Below, in pieces: positions 26,417 to 34,387 of a stretch of DNA of 34,515 nt. The DNA is taken from positions 1-34,515 of the forward strand of contig JAPKXR010000079.1 in NCBI GenBank assembly GCA_026394715.1, read 5' to 3'. This DNA comes from Methanomicrobiales archaeon. Lineage in GTDB: Archaea; Halobacteriota; Methanomicrobia; Methanomicrobiales; Methanospirillaceae. Position 1 is the first letter of the stretch. Each line of letters opens with the position of its first letter. The position numbers were made by a program, and so were the translations under genes. Under the pieces are notes generated by a model. It was not told the origin of the DNA, made no database searches, and was given only the letters and a program-made list of their open reading frames with translations.

Positions 26417-26992
26417 GTCCATATTTTTTGGGATCACCGTGCGCCGGAAGGCATGGCAGGACCAGCAGGACGGTCTGTAGCAGCGATCATAGGCACGAGG
26501 GTGAACGTCTGTGAGAGCCCGTTCGTCCTTAGCGGTTATAGCGGGCAGAGGAGGCAAGTCGATGCAGGGGTAGCGCTCGACAGCCTCGGTACCTTCATGC
26601 ACCGCCAGGAGATAGTGGGGCCGGTACTCCTTGTGGTCGGGCAGGACCTCTTTGCAACAGGCCTGGACTTCGTATTCGGGCTCGCCCGGCCTCACACACG
26701 GGCCTCGGTCATCTCCGGCGTCCGCCTCAGCAATGAATATTACAGTCGCCCTACGAACGATGAAGACCTCATTGAACGCCTGGCAAAAGAAGGTTCTCAC
26801 GAGTTAGGGCACATTTTTGGGCTTTCCCATTGCAGCAACCATGAATGTATCATGTTCAACCCCCATACCCTCGATGAACTGGATGGGAAAAAGAAGGAGT
26901 TCTGCCCGGTGTGTTCCGTTGCGTTAGAGCTGGGAAAAGCTGAAATTCTCTTTGGAAGAAGACCCGTCATCCTTCGTCCGGATCGTGGATAA
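26411..26992 (+). CDS. amzA: archaemetzincin (zinc metalloprotease)
   Basis: Encodes 193 residues. The active site HELGHIFGLSHC (130-141) supplies zinc ligands H130, H134 and H140 and the general base E131. The family-specific second site uses C141, C146, C165 and C168 (CSNHEC, then CPVC), with Met148 as the metzincin Met-turn. The lack of a signal peptide places it in the cytoplasm. Its natural substrates are not established. It is divergent from UPF0146 and appears leaderless: TATA-like TTTATAC is 26-32 nt before ATG 26411 and no ribosome binding site is visible. Confidence 0.96.
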   Translation: MDVHIFWDHRAPEGMAGPAGRSVAAIIGTRVNVCESPFVLSGYSGQRRQVDAGVALDSLGTFMHRQEIVGPVLLVVGQDLFATGLDFVFGLARPHTRASVISGVRLSNEYYSRPTNDEDLIERLAKEGSHELGHIFGLSHCSNHECIMFNPHTLDELDGKKKEFCPVCSVALELGKAEILFGRRPVILRPDRG

Positions 26993-27335
26993 CAAATTTT
27001 TCCGACTGATTTTCGACGGACCCCATTGATTCCAGAAGTAATTGAAACGTCAAGTGGTGTCCCGGTGTAAAAACCACCTTAAATTTTCAGATGAAATTGC
27101 TGCCTGGCATATCCATGGGGTTGTGACTGACGTTCTCCGGTCAAAAGAATGCAGTCACTAAAAAATCCACCATTAAAATCAATGGTCCAAAGGTGTCAGT
27201 CATAAGACTGATTTATTAGATCCTGACCAAAAATAAAAGGTGCACGTAAAAATCCTCGTATGGGAGGAGCGGGATAAAATAGCGTTTTTAGAACAATTCC
27301 TGAATAATGTAAGTGAACAGTAACAAAAAAAGAGT
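26993..27335. other. intergenic between convergent genes
   Basis: About 340 nt between amzA and rpl12. It contains a short TTTTT run just after amzA, a perfect hairpin TCAGTC-ATAA-GACTGA near 27198-27213, and the rpl12 terminator. No coding frame is supported. Confidence 0.55.
27325..27331 (-). terminator. oligo-T terminator of the ribosomal stalk operon
   Basis: On the minus strand, a T7 run begins 4 nt after the rpl12 stop codon. It marks the probable end of the gene string that starts at dtdA. Confidence 0.55.
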
Positions 27336-27641
27336 TCAGCCGAACAGGGCACCAAGCCCTGCCATGCCGCTCTCTTCCTCTTCTTTCTTATCTTCCTTGA
27401 CTTCTTCTGCTGCTGCGGGTGCTGCACCGGCTGCTGCGGGTGCTGCTGCAACGGCTACCTGTGCAACGGCAGCCTTGCTGATTGCATCATCGATGTCAAC
27501 ACCATCGAGTGCTGCAACGAGTGCCTTTACACGGGATTCGTCCACGGCGATACCTGAGGCAGTAAGGACTGCCTTTACGCTGTCTTCCTTTACCGGCTTT
27601 CCAGCCTTGTGCAGGAGAAGTGCTGCATAGATATATTCCAT
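27336..27641 (-). CDS. rpl12: ribosomal protein L12 (archaeal P1 type)
   Basis: Encodes 101 residues. The N-terminal dimerisation domain ([17 protein letters not shown]) binds L10. An Ala-rich hinge follows (about 60-80), then an acidic stretch ([12 protein letters not shown]) and the conserved end GLGALFG, which contacts elongation factors. Length is usual for archaeal P1. It lies 18 nt after rpl10 and ends the operon. Confidence 0.97.
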   Translation of the reverse strand: MEYIYAALLLHKAGKPVKEDSVKAVLTASGIAVDESRVKALVAALDGVDIDDAISKAAVAQVAVAAAPAAAGAAPAAAEEVKEDKKEEEESGMAGLGALFG

Positions 27642-27659
27642 CTCAATTCACCTTTAGAA

Positions 27660-28514
27660 TTATTTTCCCTCTGTTCTACCTTTGAGGGCAACGGTTTCTC
27701 TAAACGCTTTACCAATAATCGCATCAATGATATCTTTCTCGTAGATGCTTGCCTCGATTCCAAGAGTACGTGCTTCACGGGCTGCCTTTGTGATGATCGG
27801 CACAATCGTTTCTTTCGTCGGGATGCTTGCGTTCAACGAGAGGTTGAATGCCTGCCGTCCTGCGAGGGCGATCTGTGCGAGGATCTTGTCTTCATCAATG
27901 GCCAGCACTGAAGGCTCGTACATTTCTCCTTCAAAGAATGCCACCTGGAGGAGCAGGCCGATGTCCATCGGCTTGATATCGAGTTTTGCAAGGACCTCAG
28001 CCTGTTTACGGGTGACAGCCTGGCCTTTCTTAACGATAGTCTTGGTCTCGCGGATCCGGACCTTACCTGACTCAATCGCTGCGGGAATGCCTGCCTGCTG
28101 GAGATCACCCACAATGGGGCCTGGTTTGAAGCTCGTCGGACCTTTCTCAACGATAATGTCCTCGGGTGCAATCTCACCGGGTTTTGCCGCCATCTTGGTT
28201 TTGGTCTTCTCAAGTGTCTTGAAGAGCTTGAACGGGTTCTCGTTCGTGAAGATCAATGCAGAATGACCGGAAATATACTTAGAGACCGCGGACTTTTCGC
28301 CCCCGATTTCCAGAAATGCATGCTTGATAAGTGTATTCCTGGTCATCTTGATCGTCGCGGTACCACGGAGGTTCCGGCGGATCTGCTGGACCTGCGTTGC
28401 AGGAATGCCATACATATCCACCAGCCCAATCAAGGAAAATTCCCCTGAATGTTTCTTGATATCCTCGACTTCTTTCCTCTTCCATGCCGGGAGGTGGTGC
28501 GTATATAATGCCAT
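27660..28514 (-). CDS. rpl10: ribosomal protein L10 (archaeal P0 type), without acidic tail
   Basis: Encodes 284 residues. It forms the base of the ribosomal stalk, binding 23S rRNA through the N-terminal domain (HHLPAWKRKEVEDI, then TRNTLIKHA) and L12 dimers through C-terminal helices. It ends in GKAFRETVALKGRTEGK and lacks the Ala-rich hinge and acidic GLGALFG-type tail that many archaeal P0 proteins share with L12 (usual length about 335-350). The stop codon is clean and rpl12 follows after 18 nt, so this is not an obvious frameshift. Its ATG is 2 nt after the rpl1 stop. Confidence 0.96.
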   Translation of the reverse strand: MALYTHHLPAWKRKEVEDIKKHSGEFSLIGLVDMYGIPATQVQQIRRNLRGTATIKMTRNTLIKHAFLEIGGEKSAVSKYISGHSALIFTNENPFKLFKTLEKTKTKMAAKPGEIAPEDIIVEKGPTSFKPGPIVGDLQQAGIPAAIESGKVRIRETKTIVKKGQAVTRKQAEVLAKLDIKPMDIGLLLQVAFFEGEMYEPSVLAIDEDKILAQIALAGRQAFNLSLNASIPTKETIVPIITKAAREARTLGIEASIYEKDIIDAIIGKAFRETVALKGRTEGK

Positions 28515-28516
28515 TT

Positions 28517-29161
28517 CTATACCACCCTCACTGCCGGACCCATGGTCGTCTTCACGTATACCGATCTGATGTTCATCATTCCCGCGTCAAGAACCGACTC
28601 GACTCTTTTCATGACAGCGTCGATATTTTCGGCGACCTGTTCATCGGTCATCTTGGTCGTGCCGACCTTGACGGAGAGGACTTTCTTGTCCTTAGTCCTG
28701 ATCTTCACGGAATTCCGGAGTCGTTCCACGATCGGCTTGATGTCCATACCCATTGTAATCGGAGTGGGCATCCTTCCCCGCGGACCCAGCCGCGGACCTA
28801 AGAAACGCCCGACCAGAGGCATGACTGCCGTCTCAGCAAGGAAAAACCGGTACTGTCCGGCAATTTTCCTTGCTTCACGTGGCTCTCCACCAAGCCGCTC
28901 AATCTCTTCAGGGCCGATAATCAGGTCCACGCCTGCTTCTTTTGCCTGCGTGGTGATGTCACCCTTCCCAAGTACCACAACACCAACTGGTTTGCCGATG
29001 CCGTGGGGGAGAAGGATTGTCTCATCAATACGATTTTTCGGCTGCGCCATATCGATATTCTTGAGATTGATGGTAATATCTACACTCTCAGAGAACTTAC
29101 GTTCAGGCGCTTTCTCTTTTGCCGCTTTCACGGCCTCAATAATTTTGGCCCTTTCTACCAT
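28517..29161 (-). CDS. rpl1: ribosomal protein L1
   Basis: Encodes 214 residues, close to the archaeal norm. It binds 23S rRNA at the L1 stalk and in methanogens can bind its own mRNA to repress the L1-L10-L12 operon (known in Methanococcus). Recognisable blocks are KPVGVVVLGKGD, GRFLGPRLGPRGRMPTP and VKVGTTKMTDEQ. I chose ATG 29161, which has a strong GGAGG 6 nt upstream; the frame extends 16 codons further to 29209 without such a signal. A 70-nt gap to rpl11 leaves room for the ribosome binding site. Confidence 0.97.
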   Translation of the reverse strand: MVERAKIIEAVKAAKEKAPERKFSESVDITINLKNIDMAQPKNRIDETILLPHGIGKPVGVVVLGKGDITTQAKEAGVDLIIGPEEIERLGGEPREARKIAGQYRFFLAETAVMPLVGRFLGPRLGPRGRMPTPITMGMDIKPIVERLRNSVKIRTKDKKVLSVKVGTTKMTDEQVAENIDAVMKRVESVLDAGMMNIRSVYVKTTMGPAVRVV

Positions 29162-29231
29162 CTGATTCCTCCATAGTCCACGACCGTGCGCGGAAAAGTA
29201 TTCCGCCACGATCTCCTATGGTTTCGCAAAT

Positions 29232-29708
29232 CTATTCAGCGAGAACCTTGTCATAGGCGCCGGAATCAATCGCTGCAAAGACCTCTTTCGGTCTTTTGCC
29301 ATCCACGTTGACTCCCATGCTGACGCATGTACCGACAACTTCCTTGACCGCATTCTTGATGTCATAGGAGAGCATGTCGTCATGCTTCATCTTGGCGATT
29401 CTGACAGCGGCCTCGAGCGACAAATTCCCAACGATAATTGTGTTGGGTTCGGCAGAACCCTTCTCGATATTGGCCTCTTTCTTAATGAGTGCCGTCGTCG
29501 GTGGAATACCCACCGTGACTGTGAAGTTTTTCTTTTCGTCTACCTGGATCGTTACAGGCACCTGCATTCCGTTGAATGAAGCTGTCTTCTTGTTGATCTC
29601 TTCGACTACTGCCTTCACATTTATACCGAGGGGTCCCAGTGCCGGTCCAATTGGTGGACCTGCAGTTGCCTTGCCGCCGGGTACCAATACCTCGACCACT
29701 TCTGCCAT
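29232..29708 (-). CDS. rpl11: ribosomal protein L11
   Basis: Encodes 158 residues. The N-terminal block [23 protein letters not shown] is diagnostic; the C-terminal domain binds the GTPase-associated rRNA. Length matches archaeal L11 (about 155-165). It begins after a 104-nt gap from spt5 that contains a T6 run and a TATA-like element, so rpl11 probably has its own promoter and may also receive read-through transcription from upstream. Confidence 0.97.
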   Translation of the reverse strand: MAEVVEVLVPGGKATAGPPIGPALGPLGINVKAVVEEINKKTASFNGMQVPVTIQVDEKKNFTVTVGIPPTTALIKKEANIEKGSAEPNTIIVGNLSLEAAVRIAKMKHDDMLSYDIKNAVKEVVGTCVSMGVNVDGKRPKEVFAAIDSGAYDKVLAE

Positions 29709-29772
29709 AGTAGTATCACCATGCCGTCCCGTAAGGGTACGAACCTGGGTGTAGTAACGTTGCCCTGAACTG

Positions 29773-29799
29773 ACTTAAACGTGTGGGAAGACCAAAAAA
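29773..29799 (-). promoter_or_regulatory. possible terminator and internal promoter between spt5 and rpl11
   Basis: On the minus strand, T6 (29799-29794) lies 13 nt after the spt5 stop. GTTTAAGT (29780-29773), a TATA-like element, is about 65 nt before the rpl11 ATG. This would separate a dtdA-ftsZ-secE-spt5 transcript from an L11-L1-L10-L12 transcript. Confidence 0.35.
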
Positions 29800-29812
29800 G
29801 TTGATGCCGTGG

Positions 29813-30292
29813 TCAGCGGTCTTCGCCTTTATCAATCACGCGGACATTATCGCCCCGGATCGTGATGGGGATCGGCAGCACACTTTCGTAGAGCTCGACG
29901 GTAATTTCTTCTTTACCGGTGTCGATCCGCTTTACGACGGCTTTTTCGCCCTTGAACGGCCCGGCTATCATCTCGACGATTGTCCCTTCTGATATGCCGC
30001 TCACGACAGGTTTTGGTACCAGGAAGTGCGCGACCTCGGCGAGCGTGGTCTCACCATGAAGAACGACGCGCGCGTGTGGTACTTTCTCGACCAGTTGTTC
30101 GATCCGATTCATCTGTTCGGATGTCTCGACCAGGACATAGCCCTTCAGTTCCTGAGGTACGATGATAGCGAGTACCTTTACGTCCGAGTCGCCGTTGTCG
30201 ATTACCTTCTTTATATTGTCAGCAACCGTCCTTTCCTGCTTCGAGGTCGTCTTAATGGCAAAAATACGGTTGGTCTGTTCAGGCATATTCAT
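29813..30292 (-). CDS. spt5: transcription elongation factor Spt5 (NusG family)
   Basis: Encodes 159 residues with an NGN domain (about 8-90; IFAIKTTSKQERTVADNI, then ELKGYVLVE) and a KOW domain (about 100-155; GTIVEMIAGPFKGEKAVV). Spt5 clamps RNA polymerase and with Spt4 promotes elongation. The ATG at 30292 shares one base with the secE stop codon (TGATG), which supports translational coupling; ATG 30286 is an alternative. Gene order secE-spt5-rpl11 is conserved widely in archaea and bacteria. Confidence 0.95.
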   Translation of the reverse strand: MNMPEQTNRIFAIKTTSKQERTVADNIKKVIDNGDSDVKVLAIIVPQELKGYVLVETSEQMNRIEQLVEKVPHARVVLHGETTLAEVAHFLVPKPVVSGISEGTIVEMIAGPFKGEKAVVKRIDTGKEEITVELYESVLPIPITIRGDNVRVIDKGEDR

Positions 30293-30489
30293 CACTTGGG
30301 GACGATGAGAAATAGTTCGTAAATGATGAATCCGATAAGACCTACGAGTGCGACACCTGCTGCAGCGACGAGCGCGATTTTCTGGAACTCTTCCCGGGTT
30401 GGCGTCCGGGCGAGTTTCAGAACACGGAGGTACTTACGCAGCAGTTCCTCGTGGAAATCAATTTTAATATTAGGTTTTGGTAATTCCAT
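30292..30489 (-). CDS. secE: protein translocase SecE/Sec61 gamma
   Basis: Encodes 65 residues. An amphipathic helix (about 10-30; EELLRKYLRVLKLARTPT) is followed by the conserved TREEFQKIA and one transmembrane helix (about 38-61). This is the tail-anchored gamma subunit that clamps SecY in the translocon. It starts 6 nt after ftsZ and overlaps spt5 by one base. Confidence 0.95.
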   Translation of the reverse strand: MELPKPNIKIDFHEELLRKYLRVLKLARTPTREEFQKIALVAAAGVALVGLIGFIIYELFLIVPK

Positions 30490-30495
30490 AGTTGA

Positions 30496-31587
30496 TCACT
30501 TCAGGAAGTCTATCTCAAATTGCTTCTGAACTTTTGGGTTAGGTTTTTCATTCCTTCCATATATTTGTGGTGACCGTACTCCTGTCACCACAAGGAGGGT
30601 GCGCATCTTGTTCTGCATATCCGGATCGACCTGTGCGCCCCAGATAATCCTTGCATTCGGGTCTATGCGGTTATAAACTTCCTGCACGGCACCCTCTGCT
30701 TCGGCCATGGTCATGTCCGGACCACCGATGACATTGACGAGCGCGGCGTTTGCCCCTGATATATCAACGTCCAGCAATGGTGAACGTATTGCCTTTTTTA
30801 CCGAGTCTGCAGCCTTATCTTCACTGTCACTTTCACCCATGCCGATCATGGCCACCCCCCCGCGCTCCATGACCGTGCGCACATCTGCAAAATCAAGGTT
30901 TACGAGTCCCGGCATTGTGATCAGCTCGGTGATCCCCTTTACCGCCCTCATCAGGACTTCATCGGCGATCTTGAATGCCGCATAAAGCGGGAGTTTCGGG
31001 ACTACCTCAAGCAGGCGGTCGTTTGGTACGACAATAACGGTATCCGCCACATCACGAAGCCGTTCGAGCCCCGCCTCGGCATTTTCCATCCTGATTGCAC
31101 CTTCTGCCGTGAAGGGAAGAGTTACAACGGCGATCGTGAGGGCGCCTTCTTCACGTGCGGCCTTTGCAACAATTGGTGCACAACCGGTACCGGTGCCGCC
31201 ACCGAGGCCCACCGTGAGAAAGACCATGTCACACCCGGCGACGGCACTTTTGATCTCCTGCTCATTTTCAAGAGCCGCCTCTTCTCCGATCTGCGGGATT
31301 GAGCCTGCTCCGAGCCCGCGTGTCCGTTGTCGGCCAATCAGGATCCGGTGGTCTGCTTTCGTTCTCGAAAGGTGCTGTGCATCGGTATTAATTGCATACA
31401 GACGAGCACCGTGGATCCCTTCATCCATCATGCGGCTGATCGTATTTGAGCCGCCTCCACCGCACCCGATAACTGCTATCTCTGTACGTAACCCTTCCAG
31501 AATCTGGTCAAGTTCTGAATCGTTCTTTGAGACATCAAGTGTGTCATCCCTCACTTTAGTCAGTGCCTCTTCTACGATAGACCTCAT
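30496..31587 (-). CDS. ftsZ: cell division protein FtsZ
   Basis: Encodes 363 residues. The GTPase has the tubulin signature GGGTGTG (129-135), the glycine loop GCGGGGSNT (41-49) and the catalytic T7 loop NLDFAD (230-235). An N-terminal extension of about 35 residues precedes the core, and the C-terminal tail ([10 protein letters not shown]) resembles the conserved end of archaeal FtsZ1. It polymerises into the division ring at midcell. It overlaps dtdA by 4 nt (ATGA), so it is translated with the deacylase, and secE follows after 6 nt. Confidence 0.96.
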   Translation of the reverse strand: MRSIVEEALTKVRDDTLDVSKNDSELDQILEGLRTEIAVIGCGGGGSNTISRMMDEGIHGARLYAINTDAQHLSRTKADHRILIGRQRTRGLGAGSIPQIGEEAALENEQEIKSAVAGCDMVFLTVGLGGGTGTGCAPIVAKAAREEGALTIAVVTLPFTAEGAIRMENAEAGLERLRDVADTVIVVPNDRLLEVVPKLPLYAAFKIADEVLMRAVKGITELITMPGLVNLDFADVRTVMERGGVAMIGMGESDSEDKAADSVKKAIRSPLLDVDISGANAALVNVIGGPDMTMAEAEGAVQEVYNRIDPNARIIWGAQVDPDMQNKMRTLLVVTGVRSPQIYGRNEKPNPKVQKQFEIDFLK

Positions 31588-32909
31588 ACATACCTCTCTA
31601 ACCCAGGGATGTGGATATCTTTCCTGCCTGATACCTGGACCATTTCGGGTGTAATTACCCTGTCCCCGATACGCACTGCCTCCCCCTTCATAAGCAGGCC
31701 AAACAAAGGACCGATTTGAACACCGAGTTCGCGCGCCTTATCGGGGTCCAGTTTCTTCTTAATGATTATCAGGTGATCGCCCTCAATCTCAGTCGCTTCG
31801 TTAATAATGATCATTGATACGCATAAGGTTATTAAATCATGTAGTTTTGTTTCCTTCTGGTCCTCTCCCGTAATGAATACCGGGAGGACGGGAGAGTTTT
31901 TTGTTGCGAGATGGGCGACATGAATTTTTTTGAGCCCTGAAAGGAACTCCTGTCCCCCTGCAGTAAGGGCCGCCGAGAGGAGGCCGGGACTGATCCTGAT
32001 GCTGACCGGGTCCAAAACCGGTTGCACCGAATGAAGATGGACTATTGCATCAGGGTCCAATGATGCTGCTATCGACCTGATACGGAGGTAATGGTCCCAC
32101 GGCAGTGTCCCGATACCTGTCAGGTCATGCTCTGCGAGCTGGATGAGGCCGATCTCACGGACCAGTCCCTCTATATGGGCTAGGACTTGCCTTTCAAGGG
32201 CTTTTCTGTCTATATAGGCTGCTACGGCCTGGCTTTTTTCAGCCATCTGTCTTACCATTTCCTTCGTCAGCCCGCCGATTTCCCGCGTGTGGGCGATGTG
32301 ACCGAACGCCCCCTGAGTGGAAAGGGCAATTTCAGTCTGTCGCCGTGCATAATGTGTTCCACCAAAACCGATAAGGGGAATTACCGGTCCGGGGTCCGCG
32401 AGGAGCACGCTCTCCGCCACGGCTAAGCCAGCCTTCTGATCAACCCATTCCGTTTCTGTGCTCCCGATCTCGACAAAAAATGACGGGTGACTTATCTCAG
32501 TAGGGCCGTGGTGCGTCACCTCGTAACCTGCAGTGTAACCAGGGGGTGCACGTTCTTTTAAGTTCCGTAGCACGGCCTGCATCCAGGCCGGGGCTGCCGG
32601 TGCAAGGGAACCCGGTTTTCCTCCAAGTTCTGCATTCCCAATGTTTCCCGTTGCATGAACCGTGAGCACGGGGACGGGGTGAATTGAAGCATGGCGGGAA
32701 AGGAAAATTACCAGATCTGCTTCAATATCGCGGTCGATCCCGTCCTCGAAAATCAGGCGGCCCGACACCTCGATATGAGAGTACTCATGGTGCCGTGGTG
32801 CGGTACCGTCTGATTCTCCCGGGAACCCGCTGGCCAAAAGTTCATGGATACGACATTGGATGTTCGTTCCGGCCGGGTCCATTCGTGAACTGACCACGGT
32901 GATCTTCAT
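31584..32909 (-). CDS. dtdA: D-aminoacyl-tRNA deacylase, archaeal (DTD2) type
   Basis: Encodes 441 residues. It hydrolyses D-aminoacyl-tRNAs, protecting translation. Family motifs are HATGN (85-89), [18 protein letters not shown] (133-150) with TETEW, and GFGGTHYA (181-188). The catalytic core is about 1-270. A further domain of about 165 residues (275-441), ending in a strongly basic/hydrophobic [14 protein letters not shown], is extra relative to shorter DTD2 proteins. ATG 32909 is chosen because AAGGAGG lies about 9 nt upstream; the frame extends 11 codons further without support. It starts the operon that continues with ftsZ and is divergent from the small gene at 33006. Confidence 0.94.
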   Translation of the reverse strand: MKITVVSSRMDPAGTNIQCRIHELLASGFPGESDGTAPRHHEYSHIEVSGRLIFEDGIDRDIEADLVIFLSRHASIHPVPVLTVHATGNIGNAELGGKPGSLAPAAPAWMQAVLRNLKERAPPGYTAGYEVTHHGPTEISHPSFFVEIGSTETEWVDQKAGLAVAESVLLADPGPVIPLIGFGGTHYARRQTEIALSTQGAFGHIAHTREIGGLTKEMVRQMAEKSQAVAAYIDRKALERQVLAHIEGLVREIGLIQLAEHDLTGIGTLPWDHYLRIRSIAASLDPDAIVHLHSVQPVLDPVSIRISPGLLSAALTAGGQEFLSGLKKIHVAHLATKNSPVLPVFITGEDQKETKLHDLITLCVSMIIINEATEIEGDHLIIIKKKLDPDKARELGVQIGPLFGLLMKGEAVRIGDRVITPEMVQVSGRKDIHIPGLERYV

Positions 32910-32963
32910 GATCTGGTGTTCCTCCTTCAACATGATTAACAATTAGCAAATCAAGTTGACAAT

Positions 32964-32992
32964 AATAGTAAACACTATGCAATAGTAACTAT
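32964..32992. promoter_or_regulatory. four alternating ATAGT/ACTAT half-sites in a divergent promoter
   Basis: ATAGT (32965-32969), ACTAT (32974-32978), ATAGT (32982-32986) and ACTAT (32988-32992) alternate within 28 bp. ATAGT and ACTAT are reverse complements, so the array is a pair or overlapping set of palindromes. It sits 14-41 nt before the ATG of the small gene at 33006, over its expected TATA region, and 55-83 nt before dtdA. Confidence 0.5.
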
Positions 32993-33005
32993 AGCATTGT
33001 TCGTT

Positions 33006-33182
33006 ATGGCAGAAGATATAATCAGTTCAGCATTTGAAAAAGAAGGTATCGATAGCGAAATCACGTGCCCGATGGCATTTTCCATTGCAGAAAAATACAG
33101 GATTAACAAGAGTGAGATCGCAGCGCATTGCAACACGCACGGTGTAAAGATCAGGGGTTGCCAACTGGGCTGCTTCAAATGA
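33006..33182 (+). CDS. small Cys-containing HTH-like protein coupled to moeA
   Basis: Encodes 58 residues from ATG 33006, overlapping moeA by 4 nt (ATGA), so the two are translated together. The middle (about 20-48; FSIAEKYRINKSEIAAHCNTHG) resembles a helix-turn-helix. Four Cys occur (C21, C42, C52, C56), three of them towards the C terminus in HCN...GCQLGCFK, which could bind a metal. I do not recognise the family with certainty. Its place at the head of the cofactor operon, next to a four-half-site element, makes an autoregulating metal- or cofactor-responsive regulator plausible, but this is inference. Confidence 0.65.
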   Translation: MAEDIISSAFEKEGIDSEITCPMAFSIAEKYRINKSEIAAHCNTHGVKIRGCQLGCFK

Positions 33183-34387
33183 GTGTCTTTCTCGAAACTG
33201 TCCTCGTTGAAGAGGCAATCAACAGGATCCAAGCCCTTGCCCCAAAACCAGGGTCAGAACTGCTTCCACTGGAATCCATATCGGGGAGAGTCCTTTCGGA
33301 AGATATTATGGCGGATATTGATATTCCGGGGTTTGACCGGTCAGTCGTCGACGGGTACGCGGCGAGGTCTTCGGACACCACGGGGGCAGGAGAATCCGTC
33401 CCTGCAATGCTCCGACTGACCGGCAGGATAAACATGGGTGAGAAGGCGGCCGGTCAATCTGGCGCTGCTGGTTCGTGTGTCTATGTCCCGACCGGCGGAG
33501 AAGTTCCCACCGGGTTCGACGCCGTCGCAATGATCGAGTACTGCGAACTGATCGGGGACACCGTGCTCGTAAAACGACCGCTTGCAAATGGTGAGAATAT
33601 TATCCTGTGCGGAGAGGACTTCCATGCCGGAGAAATTGTGTTGAAATCCGGGTGCCGTCTCGGTCCACGGGAGACAGGAGTCCTCGCAGCGGTCGGATGC
33701 GACAAGGTGCCGGTCTACCGTATCCCGAGGATCGCCATTTTGTCCACCGGAAACGAGATTGTCCCGGTGACCGAAGTCCCAACAGGGAGCAGGGTCCGGG
33801 ACGTCAACAGTTATCTCTGCAGTTCATACGTGAAAGGACTTGGGTGCGAACCCATACTCTACGGGATTGTTCCGGATGAACGGGTAGCATTCCAGGAAGC
33901 GCTTGATGCTGCTCTTGCACGATGTGACGCAGTCCTGATATCGGGCGGCAGTTCAAAAGATGAACGGGATATGACGGCATCAGTAATACAGGAACGGGGG
34001 GCAGTCCTCGTCCATGGGATTGCGATTGCTCCCGGAAAGCCGACTATTATCGGGCAGGCTGGCGGAATCCCGGTAATCGGCCTTCCGGGGCACCCCGCTT
34101 CGGCCTTGATAGTCCTCAAAGTAGTGGTCCGGCACCTCCTGGAGAAGATGACTGGAGACCTGTCGCCTGGTCCTGCACTGGTGAAATCCGTAGCCCTTGA
34201 AAATATTCCCTCAATGAAAGGACGCGAGGAATATGTCCGTGTTCTGGTGACGGACCATGGGGTGACCCCCCTGTTTGGCAAGTCCGGCCTTCTTAATACC
34301 CTTGTCAGGAGTAATGGACTGGTGAGGGTTCCCGCGGGCAGCGAAGGGGTTGAAGAAGGAGATGCGGTGGAGGTTATCCAATGGTAA
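33179..34387 (+). CDS. moeA: molybdopterin molybdenumtransferase
   Basis: Encodes 402 residues. It inserts molybdate (or tungstate) into adenylylated molybdopterin. Motifs in order: GFDRSVVDGYA (51-61), GEDFHAGE, LSTGNEI (188-194), GSRVRDVNSY, ISGGSS (254-259), APGKPTI (284-290) and GLPGHPAS (301-308), as in the MoeA/gephyrin family. I chose ATG 33179 because the upstream frame to 33128 overlaps the small gene and is not family-like. Methanogens need this cofactor for formylmethanofuran and formate dehydrogenases; none is in the window. The next moeA-like gene starts 7 nt before this one ends. Confidence 0.95.
   Translation: MSVFLETVLVEEAINRIQALAPKPGSELLPLESISGRVLSEDIMADIDIPGFDRSVVDGYAARSSDTTGAGESVPAMLRLTGRINMGEKAAGQSGAAGSCVYVPTGGEVPTGFDAVAMIEYCELIGDTVLVKRPLANGENIILCGEDFHAGEIVLKSGCRLGPRETGVLAAVGCDKVPVYRIPRIAILSTGNEIVPVTEVPTGSRVRDVNSYLCSSYVKGLGCEPILYGIVPDERVAFQEALDAALARCDAVLISGGSSKDERDMTASVIQERGAVLVHGIAIAPGKPTIIGQAGGIPVIGLPGHPASALIVLKVVVRHLLEKMTGDLSPGPALVKSVALENIPSMKGREEYVRVLVTDHGVTPLFGKSGLLNTLVRSNGLVRVPAGSEGVEEGDAVEVIQW

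Noticed and set aside
28542-29165. 207-codon plus-strand frame opposite rpl1
   Set aside because: Antisense to a secure ribosomal protein gene.
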